DNA of 64,000 bases from Avena insularis (lineage: Eukaryota > Streptophyta > Magnoliopsida > Poales > Poaceae), in NCBI GenBank assembly GCA_023614405.1, contig CM042694.1, positions 134,297,711 through 134,361,710 on the forward strand. The letters are read 5' to 3'. The notes beneath the pieces are model-generated. The model did no database searches. It saw nothing but the letters and a program-made list of their open reading frames with translations, and had not been told where the DNA came from. Shown piece by piece: positions 54,716 through 63,254 of this stretch. How positions within the stretch are numbered: the first letter of the stretch is position 1; the number at the start of each line of letters is the position of its first letter. Position numbers and translations under genes: made by a program.

Positions 54716-55506
54716 GTTCCTTCGGGTGCTGACCCGGTTGACACTTCATCCGCAAAGCCCTTGCGACCATCGTTGGATGATTCCTCGCAGCTCGCTTTTC
54801 TTCGAGATCGCGTTCGCAGCTTGGAGAGAGATTTGCTTGGGTTACGCGTGGCTCCGGCGTTTGAAGTCCAGCGCACCGTGGTGCTGCCAGAGAGGAGTAT
54901 TTGATGGCGGAGCTAGGTCGGTTGTCCGAGCAGCTGCAATGTAAGTTGATCCTTCGTTCGGGCTGTAGCTCAGTTCTTCGGGTGAGCCTGCTGGACTTAC
55001 TCTTGTTCTGTGCGGTTGTCGCAGGTGCGAATCTTGCTCCGAGGGAAGAAAAGGAGCGCATTGCTGTTCGAGTCAATTGCTTGACTCAACAGGACATGGA
55101 AGCCGGCGGCTTCTTCTGGATGGATCGTGATCGCGCCATAGTTCTGGCGACGGTGCAGGATCGTGTCTACCAGGTTTCGCGGGTGCTCCGCCAGGTGCAG
55201 ACATCGCTGTCCTCGGTGCTGCATGTCATGTTTCCGTTGGATGGCGTGCCGACGACCCTTGCAGGTCTTCTGACGAAGTTTCGGAGTGCCAGCAATGTCA
55301 AGGAGCTGGTGCGGCAGCAGCTCGTCGCAGGGGTGAAGGCTGCCTTGTCTCTTGTGAGGGTGCATCGCCCTGATGTAGATTTGGCTGCTGTGGCGACTAG
55401 GCCACCTCCTCGACCAGATGGTGGCGAGTGGAATATGCGTCCGCATTATGCGGCTGTAAGGCAGTATGCTGAACAGATTGTAGATTTGTTTGAGCAGCGT
55501 GCTTAG
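54716..55506 (+). CDS. Second antisense unit of Gypsy-2 (coiled coil)
   Basis: Begins after an acceptor at 54715, exon to 54940 (donor GTAAGT), and the last exon 55025-55506 reads NLAPREEKERIAVRVNCLTQ, DMEAGGFFWMDRDRAIVLAT, VQDRVYQVSRVLRQVQTSLS, VLHVMFPLDGVPTTLAGLL, VRQQLVAGVKAALSLVRVHR, HYAAVRQYAEQIVDLFEQRA and stops. The last exon is fully open. It may be a downstream alternative end of the gene at 51777 or a separate gene. The same unit occurs in the outer element at 63255-64000. No domain recognised. Confidence 0.7.
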
Positions 55507-55800
55507 GTTATTCTTCAGAATAGGTTGTACCTGAAAATAAACAGATAGATGTAAAATTTGTATATTGCGGGTGGGCGTGTATGTGCCCTTTGTTGTAAAG
55601 GTTCGCTTGTTAGCGAGCACGCAGTGCTTTGATTTAGTATGTGCCCTTTTTGTTAGCCTGACGTGGTCAGCTACTCAGGTGTACACGTGTTGTCCTCAGT
55701 CGATGAAATCGTGAGGTGGGGGGAGCCCCCGGATGCGTATGTAGCATGTAGTAAAGTTGCAGAAAAATAGTCAACCGAAGGTTGGGGGCGAGACACTTAG
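55507..55800. other. Spacer between antisense gene end and pol end
   Basis: AATAAACAG at 55537 may be a poly(A) signal for the plus-strand gene. Convergent ends of pol (minus) and antisense gene (plus) face each other here. Confidence 0.5.
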
Positions 55801-56725
55801 CTTTATTTGTAGCGTAATGGAGGAGGTACATGGTTCGGCTGAGTAGCCTTGGCTGTAAGCCTTATTGAGAGTAAAAAAGGGGGTACATTGCTATGGGTAG
55901 AATCGTCGCAGGTGCGAGATGTTCCATGGGTTGGAGTATGCGACTCCAGACTCCACGTGCTTGAGGCGATAGGCGCCACCTGGGATGACCTCGGTGATGG
56001 CATAGGGTCCTTCCCATGGCGACTCGAGTTTATTCGGTCGCTTTTGCTTAAGTCGCAAGACGAGGTCTCCTTCGATGAAGGACCTTGGGCGCAGCCGGCG
56101 GCTGTGGTAGTTGCGGAGACTTTGCTGGTACACCGCTGATCTAGCTACTGCTATATCCCGTGCCTCGTCGAGTGTGTCGACGGCATCTTCGAGTGCAGCC
56201 GTGGATTGGCTTGACATGTGACGACTCGTGGAGCCTGGTGGCGTGCCGGTGGTAGCACGGCCTCAGCTCCGTGCACCATGAAGAATGGTGTAGCCGGTGG
56301 AGCTGTTTGGCGTGGTCCGTAAGCTCCACAGATGACGGTAGCTCTTTCGTCCAGTTTCCAGCTTTGTGCTCGAGTGAGCTCATGAGGCGTTTCTTGATGC
56401 CAGCGCCGATTAGGCCGTTGGCCTTTTCCACTTGCCCGTTTGTTTGCGGGTGTGCCACTGAGGCATACGTGATATTGATCTCGAGGCCTTCGCAGAAGTC
56501 CTGGAATTCTTCGGAGATGAAGTTCGATCCGTTGTCGGTGATGATGCTGTGTGGTACGCCAAATCTGTAGACAATGGATTCGAAGAATTTGACGGCGGTT
56601 TTGCCCTTCTGGTTGGTGACTGGCATGGCTTCGATCCACTTGGTGAATTTGTCGACTGCGACCAGGAGGAAGACGTGTCCTCCCTTCGAGGATTTTGGCG
56701 GTTGCCGATCATGTCGAGGCCCCAT
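55800..56725 (-). pseudogene. Gypsy-2 integrase core and C-terminus
   Basis: rve core with the D-D-E triad visible: VAVDKFTKWIEAMPVTNQKG, VPHSIITDNGSNFISEEFQD, HPQTNGQVEKANGLIGAGIK. A shift near 56300 leads to the C-terminal part (55891-56217): LRNYHSRRLRPRSF, EGDLVLRLKQKRPNKLESPW, EGPYAITEVIPGGAYRL, NPWNISHLRRFYP, stop. Integrase joins cDNA ends to the chromosome. This tail matches the remnant left in Gypsy-1. Confidence 0.88.
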
Positions 56726-57681
56726 TGGGCAAAAGGCGAGCTATGGGTATGGGTCGAGTTCGACCCAGTGCGTGCGGTTTGTCGGCGAACCGTTGGCACC
56801 GTTGCATCTTCGGACGATGTCGCCGCGCCGCTCATGGCCGTTGGCCAGTAGAATCCTGCTCGCAGAGCTTTGGCGACGAGGGAGCGACTGCCTGCGTGGT
56901 GGCCGCAGATGCCCTCGTGGATATCTTGGAGTATGGCTTTGCCGTCGTTGATGGTGACACACCGTTGTAGTACGCCCATAATGCTGCGCTTGTACAGCTC
57001 GCCGTTGATGATGGTGAAGGCTTTTGACGGACGAGATACGCGCCGGGCATCTGTCGGGCTGTCTGGCAATTCTCCGTTTATCAGGAACTGGAGGTATGGA
57101 CGTGTCCAAGTTTCTTCGACTGCCATGACTTGCATCAGGTTGACTATGGCAACTTCGGTATCCAACTTTTCGGGTCCTTCATGACCTTCGGGTAGCGTAG
57201 CCCCCGGATGTTCTGCTTCTTCGGGTGATCCCTTGGGGAATTTTCGCTTGATGGATGGCACGCAGATCTGTTCGAGGAACACACCTGGTGGTACCTTTGC
57301 ACAAGTGGAGCCGATGTTGGCAAGTCTATCGGCCTCCTCGTTGCTCTCTCTTCCAATGTGCCGAAGTTCGCAGCCGTCGAATTCTCCTTCAAGTGCGTTG
57401 TATAGCGCACGGTACGCGATCATGTTTTCGGCGTGTGCGTCGCACTCATTCATCGTCTGCTGCACGACAAGGTTGGAGTCACCATAGATGACCAGGCGCG
57501 TTGCACCGCATATTTTTGCCATCTTCATGCCATGGATGAGGGCTTCGTATTCGGCCTCGTTGTTGGAGGCTCTGAATTTCATCCGAAGGACGTACTTCAT
57601 CTTGTCACCTTGCGGGAAGGTTAGTATGACTCCCTGCCCTGCTTCGCGTTTGGAGCCGTCGAAATGCATTGTCCAGATCAT
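56726..57681 (-). pseudogene. Gypsy-2 RNase H (RVT_3) and integrase zinc-binding region
   Basis: MIWTMHFDGSKREAGQGVIL, MKFRASNNEAEYEALIHGMK and VIYGDSNLVVQQTMN give the RNase H acidic residues D, E, D; EADRLANIGSTCAKVPPGVF and FLINGELPD link to INGELYKRSIMGVLQRCV and the HHCC-like start DIHEGICGHHAGSRSLVAKA, LRAGFYWPTA. Near 56830 the frame shifts, and the second Cys pair is not clearly kept (VRRCNGANG). Confidence 0.87.
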
Positions 57682-58250
57682 GACATGTCTGGGGTGTCAG
57701 GCAGCTGCAGCTCCATCCAGTGCACCAGGAAGTCAGGAAGGACTTGAGATTTGATTGTGTGTCGCTTCTCGTAGATGATGTACAGGGGTGATAGTTCAAT
57801 GCCCCACAGGGCCACGCGTCCTGTGACCTCTGGGTTATTCAGGATGCTGTTTAGGGGTGCCTCGTTGTGACCATCACCGATGCTCGGAAGTAGTGGCTCG
57901 AGCCGTCGAGCCGTCATGAACACGCCGTAGAGGCCAACTTCGTAGTCTGGTACCGCTGTTTTGTTGGAGTGAGAACCTCGCTGAGGTAGTAAATTGGGCG
58001 TTGTACCCCGTGGGTCTTGCCTTCTTCGGGTCGTTCGACCACGAGTACTGTGCTGACCACCTGGTGTGTGGCTGCTATGTACAGCAACAGGGGCTCGCGC
58101 TCTTTTGGCGTGACCAAAACTGGCGAGGTGGAGAGGAGCCGTTTGAGGCTTTCGAATGCGTCGTTGGCTTCTGGTGTCCACTCGAACTTGTCTGCCTTGC
58201 GCAGCAGCTGGTAAAATGGTAAGGCCTTCTCGCCCATGCGGCTGATGAAC
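57682..58250 (-). pseudogene. Gypsy-2 RT connection / RNaseH_2 domain
   Basis: MGEKALPFYQLLRKADKFEW, ANDAFESLKRLLSTSPVLVT, LLLYIAATHQVVSTVLVVER, RPIYYLSEVLTPTKQRY, then after a shift near 57930 IELSPLYIIYEKRHTIKSQV and LPDFLVHWMELQLPD. Confidence 0.86.
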
Positions 58251-58279
58251 CTGCTTAGTGCCGCTACTCGCCCTACGAG

Positions 58280-59040
58280 CTACTGAACGCCCTTGAGGTT
58301 TTTCGGCTTCTCCATTGTCATGATAGCTTTGATTTTCTTCGGGTTCGCTTCGATCCCTCGTTGAGAGATGAAGTACCCAAGCAGCTGACCCGAGGGGACG
58401 CCGAAGGCGCACTTTTCCGGATTGAGCTTGATCCTGTAGCGATCAAGGTTGTCGAACGTCTCGCGGAGATCGTCGATAAGTGTTCTTGCCTCCTTGGTTT
58501 TTATGACTATGTCGTCGACATAGACTTGGACGTTGCGACCGATCTGGTCCTTGAGGCAGGCTTGCATGCATCGCTGCGTGGCACCCGTGTTCTTTAGCCC
58601 AAGGGCATTGTGTTGTAGCAAGATATACTCGACGGTGTGATGAACACCGTTTTATCTTGATCTTCGACCTTGAGTCGAATCTGGTTATAGCCTGAGTAGG
58701 CGTCGAGGAAGGAGAGTTTCTCACAACCTGCAGTCGAATCGATGATCTGGTCGATCCGAGGAAGAGGGAAGTGGTCTTTAGGGCAGTGTTTATTTAGTGA
58801 CGTGAAGTCCACGCACATCCGCAGGATGTCCGTGTCCTTCTTCGGGACCATCACCGTGTTTGCCAGCCACTCGCTTTCCTTGATTTCCCGGATGAAGTCT
58901 GCTGCGAGTAGTCTGTTGATCTCCTTGCCGATAGCTTCGGCTCGTGGTTCCGACAGTCTTCGGATGGACTGCTTGACTGGCTTGGTGTCTGGGAAGATAT
59001 TGAGTGCGTGCTCGGCGAATTCCCTGGGAACTCCTGGCAT
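58280..59040 (-). pseudogene. Gypsy-2 reverse transcriptase
   Basis: KPVKQSIRRLSEPRAEAIGK, EINRLLAADFIREIKESEWL, RMCVDFTSLNKHCPKDHFPL, FLDAYSGYNQIRLKVEDQDK, then a shift near 58610 and LKNTGATQRCMQACLKDQIG, VQVYVDDIVIKTKEARTLID (catalytic Y-V-D-D), LNPEKCAFGVPSGQLLGYF. The active site is intact, unlike in Gypsy-1, but the frame is not. Confidence 0.9.
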
Positions 59041-59760
59041 GTCCGCAGGACACCAGGCGAAGATTTGCCAGCGCTCACAGAGGAATTCGACGAGCGCGTC
59101 TTCCTATGCGGTGTTGAGGTCGTTGGCGATCAGCGCCGTCTTGGAGGCATCCGTTGGATGGACCTGCACTTTTTTGGTGTTGATGGTGGAGTTGCCAGGT
59201 GCGTTCTGCTTTGTGACTGGGGGTAGCCAGGTGCGTTCTGCTTTGTGACTGGGGGTAGCCCATTGTCCGTCACTTCGCGGAGCCTTACAAGCTCGTCTTG
59301 CATGCCGAAAGACTGGGAGATTTTGTTGAAATCCCTGTCGCATTGGTCCGATCGGGTGAAGCTCCCGTGGACTGTGATGACGCCCCTTGGTCCTGGCATC
59401 TTGAGTAGTAGGTATGCGTAGTGTGGGACGGCCAGGAACCTTGCGAATGCTACACGTCCCAGGATGGCGTGGTATTGCGACGGCCAGTCCACCACTTCGA
59501 ATTCTAGGCGCTCCAGCCGAAAGTTGTCCGGCTTCCCAAAGATGACGTCGAGCCATATTTTGCCCAGGGGGAAGATGCCCTTCCCTGGGACAATGACGTG
59601 GAACGTTGTGTCTGATTGTTCCAGGCTGCATTGCGGGATCCGCATAGCTGCTAGAGTGCTTGCGAATATTAGGTTGATGCCGCTGCCGCCATCCATGAAG
59701 ACGCGACTCATCTCGAAGCCTCCGATCTGCGCCTCCAGCACCAGGGCAGCATGACCTGGG
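59041..59760 (-). pseudogene. Gypsy-2 aspartic protease
   Basis: MLEAQIGGFEMSRVFMDGGS, INLIFASTLAAMRIPQCSLE, PLGKIWLDVIFGKPDNFRLE, WPSQYHAILGRVAFARFLAV, PHYAYLLLKMPGPRGVIT. Active site D-G-G-S as in Gypsy-1. A 32-bp tandem duplication at 59194-59257 lies near the 3' end of the domain and breaks the frame to RT. Confidence 0.88.
59194..59257. repeat. 32-bp tandem duplication in Gypsy-2 protease/RT link
   Basis: Two exact copies beginning GCCAGGTGCGTTCTGCTTTG and ending GACTGGGGGTA. 32 is not a multiple of 3. Confidence 0.95.
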
Positions 59761-59769
59761 CGAGGGATC

Positions 59770-60060
59770 TAGCAAGGGTGATCCGCGTGAGTTAATGTGA
59801 TGCAGGACTCCGATCCGCTGAGGTACTCAGGGATTGCAAGCGGAGTTGCCACGGCCATGTTGATTTGTCGGGTGGTTTTCTTCTGCACCCTGTTGGTTGG
59901 GTGTCCCTTCTGGATCATATTTAGTGCTCCCTTTGGTGGGGGGTATGCGACCCCGGCGTTGTTTTGCGCTGGTGCGACTGGTTGATGTGGGCCTCCAATA
60001 GGCGGCGGTGGAGGAGCTCCGTGTGCTATTTCACCTGGCGCAGGTGCGTTTCCGAACGCA
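59770..60060 (-). other. Gypsy-2 gag-protease linker
   Basis: Reads as a Pro/Gly-rich linker (minus strand PAPGEIAHGAPPPPPIG) between gag and protease; no domain. Confidence 0.45.
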
Positions 60061-60074
60061 GGAATTGGAGCTTG

Positions 60075-61650
60075 TTACCTCATCTGCATCATGCCCTCGC
60101 TGAGTTTCTGGAACTCGCGGCAGTCCTTGAGCATGTGGCTAGCTTTCTTTTTGCCATCTTGTTTGTCGATGTAGAAGTGGATGGTGCATGGACCCGAAAG
60201 TTTGTCGAATGCTGAGGGTCCGTTATCGCGGTCGCGGTGTTGCCACGACTGCGTTGGTCGTCCATTGTCACGGAAGTTTCCGCTGCGGTATCCTCCGCTG
60301 TTGCGGCTGTTGTCGTTACGGTGGTCGGCATAGCCGGCTGCGACCATGTCGGGTCCGTCATGGTCCTCGTAGATGCGCGATCTCCTCTTGCTGCGGTGTT
60401 CGCGTCTTCGGCCGTAGTCGTCCTCTTCATCTGATTGCGCCCGCTGGATGCAATCTTCGCCGTCTGCCCAACTGTTGGCGATTTCCATGAGCTGGTCGAG
60501 TGTCTTGGGCTTTACACGTCCAAGTTTCTCCTTGAAGTTCGGGCGTTGACGCCGTCCTGGCGTCGATGGCCCGCTCTTTGGAGATGTGTGCTGCGGAGTT
60601 CTTGGTTGTAGACCAGCGTAGTATGTACGAGCGAATAGATTCACCCGTTCTCTGAGTGCAGGCTCGCAACTCTTTGATTGAGGCGGGCCTCTTGCTGGTG
60701 CCTTTGAAGTTTCGGATGAAGCTATAAGAGAGCTCCTCCCAGCTTCGGATGGATCCTGATGATAGGCTGCTAAGCCAGACCCGCGCTACCGCTACCATAG
60801 AAGGCATTGCATGGCGGTTTCTTTGTTGCCTCCGTGAAGCTTAACGGATGATGATGGTCACCGAGCCAGGACTTTGGATCTGCGTGCTGAATTTCGGAGT
60901 ATCCAAAGGAAGCTTGAAGTTGCGTGGCATCTGTGTTCGTCGGACGGATCTGCTGAAGCATCAAGCCCCGCAGAGTTCTCCTTCGTCTTCATCCATCTCA
61001 GATTCAGACGAGCATGCGCGTTTGGCGCGTGCTTTGTCGATCTTGCACTGTGTAAGCTTGTCTCTGGCATCGTAGTCGCGTTTATGGCGGTGCGAGTTCT
61101 TCTTCCTTCGAGGAAGATCGTGTTCCTCTTCATCTTCGGATGAGGGAGTGGGGCTCCGGTCGCGCCTGGCCGGAGCTTTCTTCGGCTCCGTGGAGCGTCT
61201 TCGTGAGCGCAGCTCCGATTAGTCCTAGTCCGTGAGGCGGACCTATGCATGGCCCTTTTCGGTCCCTCCCGAGGTGGGTGAGCCGCGAGATACGCATGGC
61301 TGCCATGATCGCAGCTTGTGGCGTCTTGGAGTGATGTTGCCGTCGGCCCATATCCATGAACGATGTGTGGAGAGTTCGGTCACGCCACGCCTCCTTCGGT
61401 TCCATGTTTTCCACCCGAGAGTGGTGCTTGTTTCCTGGTTTCCGTTCGTGCTAGAGCGGGTCCCATGGCGGAGAGCGCAGCTCGCCAAGACCGGACTCGT
61501 GAGGCTGCTTTCTTGCGCTTGTCGGCCTCCTGCATCTTGACTTGCTTCTTGTGCTCCTCGATGAGGAGGTAGTGGTATGCCATCAGCAGATCACGTGGGA
61601 GTCCAGAGGTAGGACTATTTCGCCTTGACGGGCGCTGGCTTTCGCCCATC
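60075..61650 (-). pseudogene. Gypsy-2 gag
   Basis: The Retrotrans_gag region is at about 60490-60964: IQHADPKSWLGDHHHPLSFT, EELSYSFIRNFKGTSKRPAS, IKELRACTQRTGESIRSYIL, with shifts near 60570 and 60780, followed by LGRVKPKTLDQLMEIANSWA, a basic Arg/Ser/Gly-rich RNA-binding part (RSKRRSRIYEDHDGPDMVAA) and GPCTIHFYIDKQDGKKKASH, LKDCREFQKL, where Cys/His residues replace the zinc knuckle. The N-terminal part to about 61650 is Arg-rich and shifted in several places. Gag forms the particle. Confidence 0.83.
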
Positions 61651-62049
61651 CTTCTTTGCTAAGTTGGATGAGGTGGCCCTGTTGTCCCCTGCTACCGTTT
61701 GTGTCCTGCGGGTTGGGGTTGGCGGCGGGTTAGGCGTTTCGTCGGTTTGGATGATTGCGCGCATGATGGCGCCGCAGATTGGTTGGTCGCCGCAGCTTTC
61801 GGATCCGGAACCGTAGGTCCCTTCATCCGAAGGTGAATCGCACAGATCAGAGTTGCAGCTGCTGCTGATGTAGAACTCATCTGTTGATGGTGACGTGCGT
61901 AGCACGGGGTGTGGAGCCCATGAAGCGGGCCTGATTGGCGGCACGGGCACCCGCTCAGGGAGGCGGAGGGTGCCAGTTTGTCCCACCTGGAAGCAGAAGC
62001 TCCCGAACAGAATTTCGAGTATGTTGCCTACGGGCTCGAAATCCTTCAT
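61615..62049 (-). CDS. Gypsy-2 gag leader / N-terminal ORF
   Basis: An open frame starting at ATG 62047-62049 (MKDFEPVGNILEILFGSFCF), possibly reading from further upstream near the PBS (TVPTRSIYNSAATENHLLFG, AFDFTAHSPDTMKDF). Contains VPVPPIRPASWAPHPVLR, SSSCNSDLCDSPSDEGTYGS and ends PKPAPVKAK-like basic tail with TAG. No known domain; it may be the N-terminal part of gag. Confidence 0.6.
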   Translation of the reverse strand: MKDFEPVGNILEILFGSFCFQVGQTGTLRLPERVPVPPIRPASWAPHPVLRTSPSTDEFYISSSCNSDLCDSPSDEGTYGSGSESCGDQPICGAIMRAIIQTDETPNPPPTPTRRTQTVAGDNRATSSNLAKKDGRKPAPVKAK

Positions 62050-62170
62050 GGTATCCGGCGAGTGGGCGGTGAAGTCGAAAGCGCCGAAGAGGAGGTGATT
62101 CTCCGTCGCTGCGGAGTTGTAGATCGATCGGGTCGGAACCGTCACGACCGCACAATCAGCAGCCCCGATT

Positions 62171-62188
62171 CCCACGGACGGCGCCAAT
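62171..62188 (-). other. Primer binding site of Gypsy-2
   Basis: Minus strand TTGGCGCCGTCCGTGGGA starts right after the 5' LTR end (62189), pairing with a GGCGCCA-ending tRNA (tRNA-Asp-like, inferred). Confidence 0.78.
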
Positions 62189-62668
62189 TGACGAGGTTTA
62201 ATCTCGTCAATGCCCATTGTTATGGACTTGGGTTTTGGAGAAGATGGGGATGCTGGAGATCGTGGCACGGTTAACAGACAAGCAACCAAGGGACACAAGA
62301 TTTACCCAGGTTCAGGCCCCCGGAGGGAAAACCCTACTCCTGCTTGTCTGCTCTTTTATTACGGCGGAACCGAAGATTACAGGGTGCGTAGATTCGATCT
62401 GGCGTGGAGGTGTGTATGTCGTGTGTAATCGTCGTCCTCCTCGTTGGACCCTCCTAGCCTTTATATATGAGGAGGCTAGGTCTCGGGTGCCAATACGAGT
62501 AGGTTACAAGTTGTATTCAAACTCTAGTCTTGCTCTCCAAGGATCCGAAGGCGTCATGGGCCTGGGCCACCCGAAAATCTTCATGGGCCGGTGTATATCT
62601 GCCGTGGGCCTTCCTTGGGCTGGACCAGGTATGCTGAAGTTACATACCCGTAGGGTATAACCATGTCA
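62189..62668 (-). repeat. 5' LTR of Gypsy-2
   Basis: 480 bp, matched by 49896-50375. The minus strand has a TATA box (TATATAAAGG) near 62459-62468. TTGACGAG and CTCGTCAA (62188-62210) form a perfect 8-bp hairpin at the LTR-PBS junction. Confidence 0.94.
62459..62468 (-). promoter_or_regulatory. TATA box in Gypsy-2 5' LTR
   Basis: Minus strand CATATATAAAGGC. Present in the 3' LTR as well (about 50166-50175). Confidence 0.65.
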
Positions 62669-62673
62669 TCAGT
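62669..62673. repeat. TSD of Gypsy-2, right
   Basis: TCAGT; the outer antisense gene continues from here. Confidence 0.93.
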
Positions 62674-63254
62674 CGCCTCCGGGAGGACCTGGCGCCCAAG
62701 GCTGAACATATCGATAATATGGACGAGCTGGTGGAGTCCTTTGCTGGTGGCATCCCTGCAAATTTCAAGAATTCACTCCACGCGGCTGGTGCGTCGATGT
62801 CGCTCATGATTGTTCAAGCCCACGGAGTTGAAGTTGATCCTGCAGCGGTCTTGAGGGCGATGCCCGTTAGCGTGGACGACCAGCAGGTAGTCTTTGCTCC
62901 CTTCGCGACTGCCTGTGGCAAGTATGGGTCGTAGCTAATTAGCACAGTTGTGAAGTACTCTGAGGAGCTGCAGCGGGCCAAGGAGGCAGCAAAGGCTACG
63001 GCATCAGGGGCTGGTGGAAAGTCACTGGCATCTGATACCGCCATGGACTCGATGAGGCCCCCGAAGCCGTCTAAGTCGAAGAAGCCAATCGCTCCTCAAT
63101 AGCTTTGTAATAGTTTATTAGTTTATGTCTTTTGTCAAGAACATGCCTGTGGCTAGTGTATCTGCTGATACTTTTGCCAATCTTGAATGCACTCGAGTCT
63201 TTTGTCTGTGTGCCGATTTGATCTTCTTATTGCTTCTTGCTTGGCTTGTGGTAG

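Larger units (their letters stand above)
49896..62668 (-). mobile_element. Gypsy-2 LTR retrotransposon, complete, nested
   Basis: 12.8 kb, LTRs of 480 bp, TSD TCAGT, PBS and PPT on the minus strand, gag-protease-RT-RNase H-integrase in that order (Gypsy type), and a long 3' region with an antisense multi-exon gene. By eye the LTRs differ at about 13 positions, mostly transitions. Inserted into the antisense gene of an older relative. Frames are broken by several stops, shifts and a 32-bp duplication, so it is probably no longer autonomous, though all domains including integrase remain. Confidence 0.95.
47338..63100 (+). pseudogene. Antisense gene of the outer Gypsy, split by Gypsy-2
   Basis: Plus strand, opposite to the element. 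Exon 1 carries the Transposase_28 region: GGEVIPSPPAGFRVMFLAFI, IRGLSLPLHPFFRGLLCFYG, YITLCECWLGIEPYFGLFKR; TAG at 48088 replaces a conserved Trp (VQG-stop-RDKWFY) and a shift follows. Next come an acidic Ser/Glu-rich exon (from 48601, EEDESESTVSSDVEEEAPES, to a GTAAGT donor near 48940), short exons and a coiled-coil exon (49490-49676, AAMEKTLAAAVKSRDEAIMV). Gypsy-2 is inserted after 49895. Coding resumes at 62669 (REDLAPKAEHIDNMDELVES) to TAG at 63098-63100, with another TAG at 62932. The only difference in design from the Gypsy-2 copy is decay. Confidence 0.78.
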
